From: Alphaproteobacteria bacterium
GTDB lineage: Bacteria; Pseudomonadota; Alphaproteobacteria; ATCC43930; CGMCC-115725
Length of the DNA stretch: 35,996 bases
Assembly (NCBI GenBank): GCA_019238055.1
Contig: JAFAOB010000081.1
Location: 1-35,996 of the forward strand
Reading direction: 5' to 3'
In this document: piece by piece, positions 33,664-35,996 of the stretch
How positions within the stretch are numbered: the stretch's first letter is position 1
Layout: each line of letters begins with the position of its first letter
Program-made: the position numbers and the translations under genes
Notes under the pieces: model-generated
Told to the model about the DNA's origin: nothing
Database searches by the model: none
The model's input: only the letters and a program-made list of their open reading frames with translations

Positions 33664-34503
33664 ATGCTGGCCACGGCAATAATCGTTTTTCGCGAAGTAC
33701 TTGAAGCCGCCCTTATCATCGGCATTGTTCTGGCCGCGAGCCGTGGCGTGCCCCGCCGCGGCATCTGGGTCGGGGGCGGAATCGTCGCCGGGGTGCTTGG
33801 CGCGTCGCTCGTCGCCGCTGGCGCCGACGCCATTGCCGATGCGATTAATGGGATTGGGCAGGAATTGTTCAACGCCGCGATCCTGTTTACCGCGGTCGCG
33901 ATGCTCGGCTGGCACAACATCTGGATGAACCGCCACGGCCGCGAACTGGCTGCGACCGCAGCGGGATTGGGCAAGGCGGTGGTCGGGGGCAGCCGCCCAC
34001 TCTATGCGCTGGGTCTTGTCGTCGGCATCGCGGTATTGCGCGAGGGCTCCGAAGTCGTGCTGTTTCTGTACGGCATCGCCGTCGCCTCGGGTGTCGGCGC
34101 GCTGAGCATGCTGATGGGCGGCGTGCTCGGGTTGGTCGGCGGGGTCGCAGTCGGCGCGCTGATTTATTTTGGGCTGCTGGCGATCCCGCTGAAGCGGCTG
34201 TTTACTGTGACCAGCTGGCTCATTCTGTTGCTTGCCGCTGGCATGGCCTCGCAGGGTGCGGCCTTTCTGATGCAGGCCAATCTGCTGCCGGCTTTCGGCA
34301 ATAATTTATGGGATACCTCTTCGATTCTCGGCGAGCGCAGCATGCTCGGCACACTGCTCCACGTGCTGATCGGCTATTCGGCACAACCGGCTGGAATTCA
34401 GGTCATCTTCTATCTCGCGACCCTTGTCATCATCGGCGGATTGATGCGGTTGCTTGCCCGCGCACCGGCACCGCATTTGGCGACGCCGGTCGCACCCGGT
34501 TAA
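33664..34503 (+). CDS. FTR1-family iron permease
   Basis: Two RExxE motifs, FREVLEAALIIGIVLA and LREGSEVVLFLYGIA; multiple TM segments. Confidence 0.93.
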   Translation: MLATAIIVFREVLEAALIIGIVLAASRGVPRRGIWVGGGIVAGVLGASLVAAGADAIADAINGIGQELFNAAILFTAVAMLGWHNIWMNRHGRELAATAAGLGKAVVGGSRPLYALGLVVGIAVLREGSEVVLFLYGIAVASGVGALSMLMGGVLGLVGGVAVGALIYFGLLAIPLKRLFTVTSWLILLLAAGMASQGAAFLMQANLLPAFGNNLWDTSSILGERSMLGTLLHVLIGYSAQPAGIQVIFYLATLVIIGGLMRLLARAPAPHLATPVAPG

Positions 34504-34529
34504 ACGAATCAATCTGAACTAACCGATAA

Positions 34530-34557
34530 GACCAGTTGCGCTGCGCTGGTCGGGTTT
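34530..34557 (+). terminator. Weak terminator/attenuator-like hairpin between FTR1 and the downstream gene
   Basis: GACCAG-ttgcgctgcg-CTGGTC followed by GGGTTTT. Confidence 0.35.
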
Positions 34558-34576
34558 TACGAAGGAGTTATTGCGA

Positions 34577-35335
34577 ATGAGTAGCATTCGCATGTTCTTT
34601 ACTGTCGCTTCGGTGCTCAGCATAGTGGCGGCCATGCCCGCCGCCGCCGACTTCAAGGTGCAGTATCCCGATGCCGAAACCGGCGAGTTTGGGATCGAAC
34701 CGATCGGCGACATCGGCCAAGACCCGCTCGCCGCCCATAATGGCGAGTTGAGTTCGGTCCAGGAGTTCGAATACGGCGTCAACAGCTTTTGGCGCATCGA
34801 ACTCGAATTGGAACAGGAACGTCCGCCCGGTCCTGACCAGTCGATTCGCTTCAGTCAGATTACCTGGGAGAATATTCTTGCCTTCACCGAGCGCGGCCAA
34901 TATTGGGCCGATGCCGGCTTCTTCTTTGAATTTGGCAAAACCACGCTAGGCAATACACCAAACGAGGTGACGTTTGGCCCGATCTTGCGCAAGGAATTCT
35001 TCCACACGATCAACACCGTCAATTTGTTCATGCAGCACGACGTCGGCACGCCTTACGCCTCCGGGCGACCCGCTTTTCTCTATGCCTGGGAGACGCGCAT
35101 CGCGCTTGGCACGCCGATCGAGCCGGGTTTTCAAGCCTATGGCCAGCCCAGCAGCTTTCCCGAATACAATTCCGGCTGGCCGCAGGACAATCGCATCGGC
35201 CCGCAGCTGTTCGGCACGATCAGTAATATCGGGCCCGGCACCCTCAACTGGAACGGCGGGATTTTATTTGGCATCCGGCCATGGGCGCCGCGCACCACCT
35301 GGCGCTGGCAGGCCGAATATGAGATCCATTTCTAG
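34577..35335 (+). CDS. Predicted outer-membrane beta-barrel protein
   Basis: Signal peptide MSSIRMFFTVASVLSIVAAMPAAA; alternating aromatic beta-strand pattern; C-terminal ...WRWQAEYEIHF with terminal Phe. Confidence 0.65.
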   Translation: MSSIRMFFTVASVLSIVAAMPAAADFKVQYPDAETGEFGIEPIGDIGQDPLAAHNGELSSVQEFEYGVNSFWRIELELEQERPPGPDQSIRFSQITWENILAFTERGQYWADAGFFFEFGKTTLGNTPNEVTFGPILRKEFFHTINTVNLFMQHDVGTPYASGRPAFLYAWETRIALGTPIEPGFQAYGQPSSFPEYNSGWPQDNRIGPQLFGTISNIGPGTLNWNGGILFGIRPWAPRTTWRWQAEYEIHF

Positions 35336-35397
35336 GCATGGGACGAACGCGCTCGTCGACAGCACTCAACCCGCCCGATTGAAGGGCTAGCCGGACA

Positions 35398-35862
35398 TCA
35401 GGCTCCGTGCTCGCGCATGATGCGGGCGCGGCTGCGCTGCCAGTCGCGCGCCTTCTCCGCTTCGCGCTTGTCCGCCTTGCGCTTGCCGCGGGCCAGGCCG
35501 AGCGCGATTTTGGCTCGGCCGCGCTCGTTGAAGTAGATCGACAGCGGCACCACCGTCACACCTTCGCGCCGGATCGCTCCGAGCAGGCGGTTCATTTCCT
35601 TGCGGTGCAACAACAGCTTTCGCGGCCGTCGCGGCTCATGATTGAAATGCGCCGAACTCGAATATTCCGGGATGTTGGCGTTCACCAGAAACAGCTCGCC
35701 GCCGCTCTCATCGGCATAGGCTTCGGCGATGCTGGCTTGGCCTTTGCGCAAGACCTTGACTTCGGTCCCTTGTAGAACAAGGCCGGCTTCGAGCGTATCC
35801 TCGATGACATAATCGTGGCGGGCGCGCCGGTTTTGCGCGACGAATCGGTCCGCACTCCGCAT
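35398..35862 (-). CDS. smpB: SsrA-binding protein
   Basis: [43 protein letters not shown]...[33 protein letters not shown]. Confidence 0.97.
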   Translation of the reverse strand: MRSADRFVAQNRRARHDYVIEDTLEAGLVLQGTEVKVLRKGQASIAEAYADESGGELFLVNANIPEYSSSAHFNHEPRRPRKLLLHRKEMNRLLGAIRREGVTVVPLSIYFNERGRAKIALGLARGKRKADKREAEKARDWQRSRARIMREHGA

Positions 35863-35895
35863 TTCACCCGTCCCGGTATCGGCTCAATAGACCGG

Positions 35896-35996
35896 TCAAT
35901 TCAGCAGGCCGGCATTGCGCATTGCGCGCATAACCCGCTCCTGAGTTTCAGGCGTGATCGCGCAGAGCGGTTGCCGCACTGTCGGCTCGCATTTGC
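35896..35996 (-). CDS. 3' end of a dapA-like (dihydrodipicolinate synthase family) gene, truncated by the window
   Basis: KCEPTVRQPLCAITPETQERVMRAMRNAGLLN*, typical DapA-family C-terminus, next to smpB. Confidence 0.65.
   Translation of the reverse strand, partial: KCEPTVRQPLCAITPETQERVMRAMRNAGLLN

Noticed and set aside
1-35996. CRISPR arrays, rRNA, tRNA, tmRNA
   Set aside because: I saw no regularly spaced direct repeats and no rRNA, tRNA cloverleaf or tmRNA signatures; a formal tRNAscan-SE/Infernal run would be needed to exclude small RNAs.

Overview
High-GC alphaproteobacterial-type chromosomal segment (Rhodospirillales/Rhizobiales-like by gene content). Most of it is intact, densely packed genes: purD, xseA, an APH-like/P-loop kinase fusion, an SDR, a cupin, a RibA-type GTP cyclohydrolase II, an LLM oxidoreductase, a sirtuin, an RlmM-like methyltransferase, siroheme synthase + cysI, queA, a DHA2 MFS transporter, a MntA-HepT pair, a gamma-glutamyltransferase, a SbcCD/YhaON-like nuclease-ATPase pair, D-hydantoinase + D-carbamoylase, NYN + uracil-DNA glycosylase, smpB and a dapA-like 3' end. 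The accessory left end (1-5.8 kb) holds an IS5-type transposase tail, an Asn/Gln-repeat secreted protein, a twice-frameshifted DUF2092 gene, a tiny Cys-rich lipoprotein, an AraC regulator and a decayed prophage remnant (RepA/AAA-like ATPase + terminase tail). The observations most worth following up are: (i) a long hairpin that buries both the Shine-Dalgarno and the AUG of the D-hydantoinase gene; (ii) a cupredoxin-FTR1-outer-membrane-barrel operon preceded by a Fur-like 6-6-1-6 palindrome, in which the cupredoxin has no Cys; (iii) a Rad50-like ATPase with no CxxC zinc hook and an apparent beta-rich insert in its coiled coil. I did not see a CRISPR array, rRNA or tRNA. All family assignments come from reading motifs; no database search was run.
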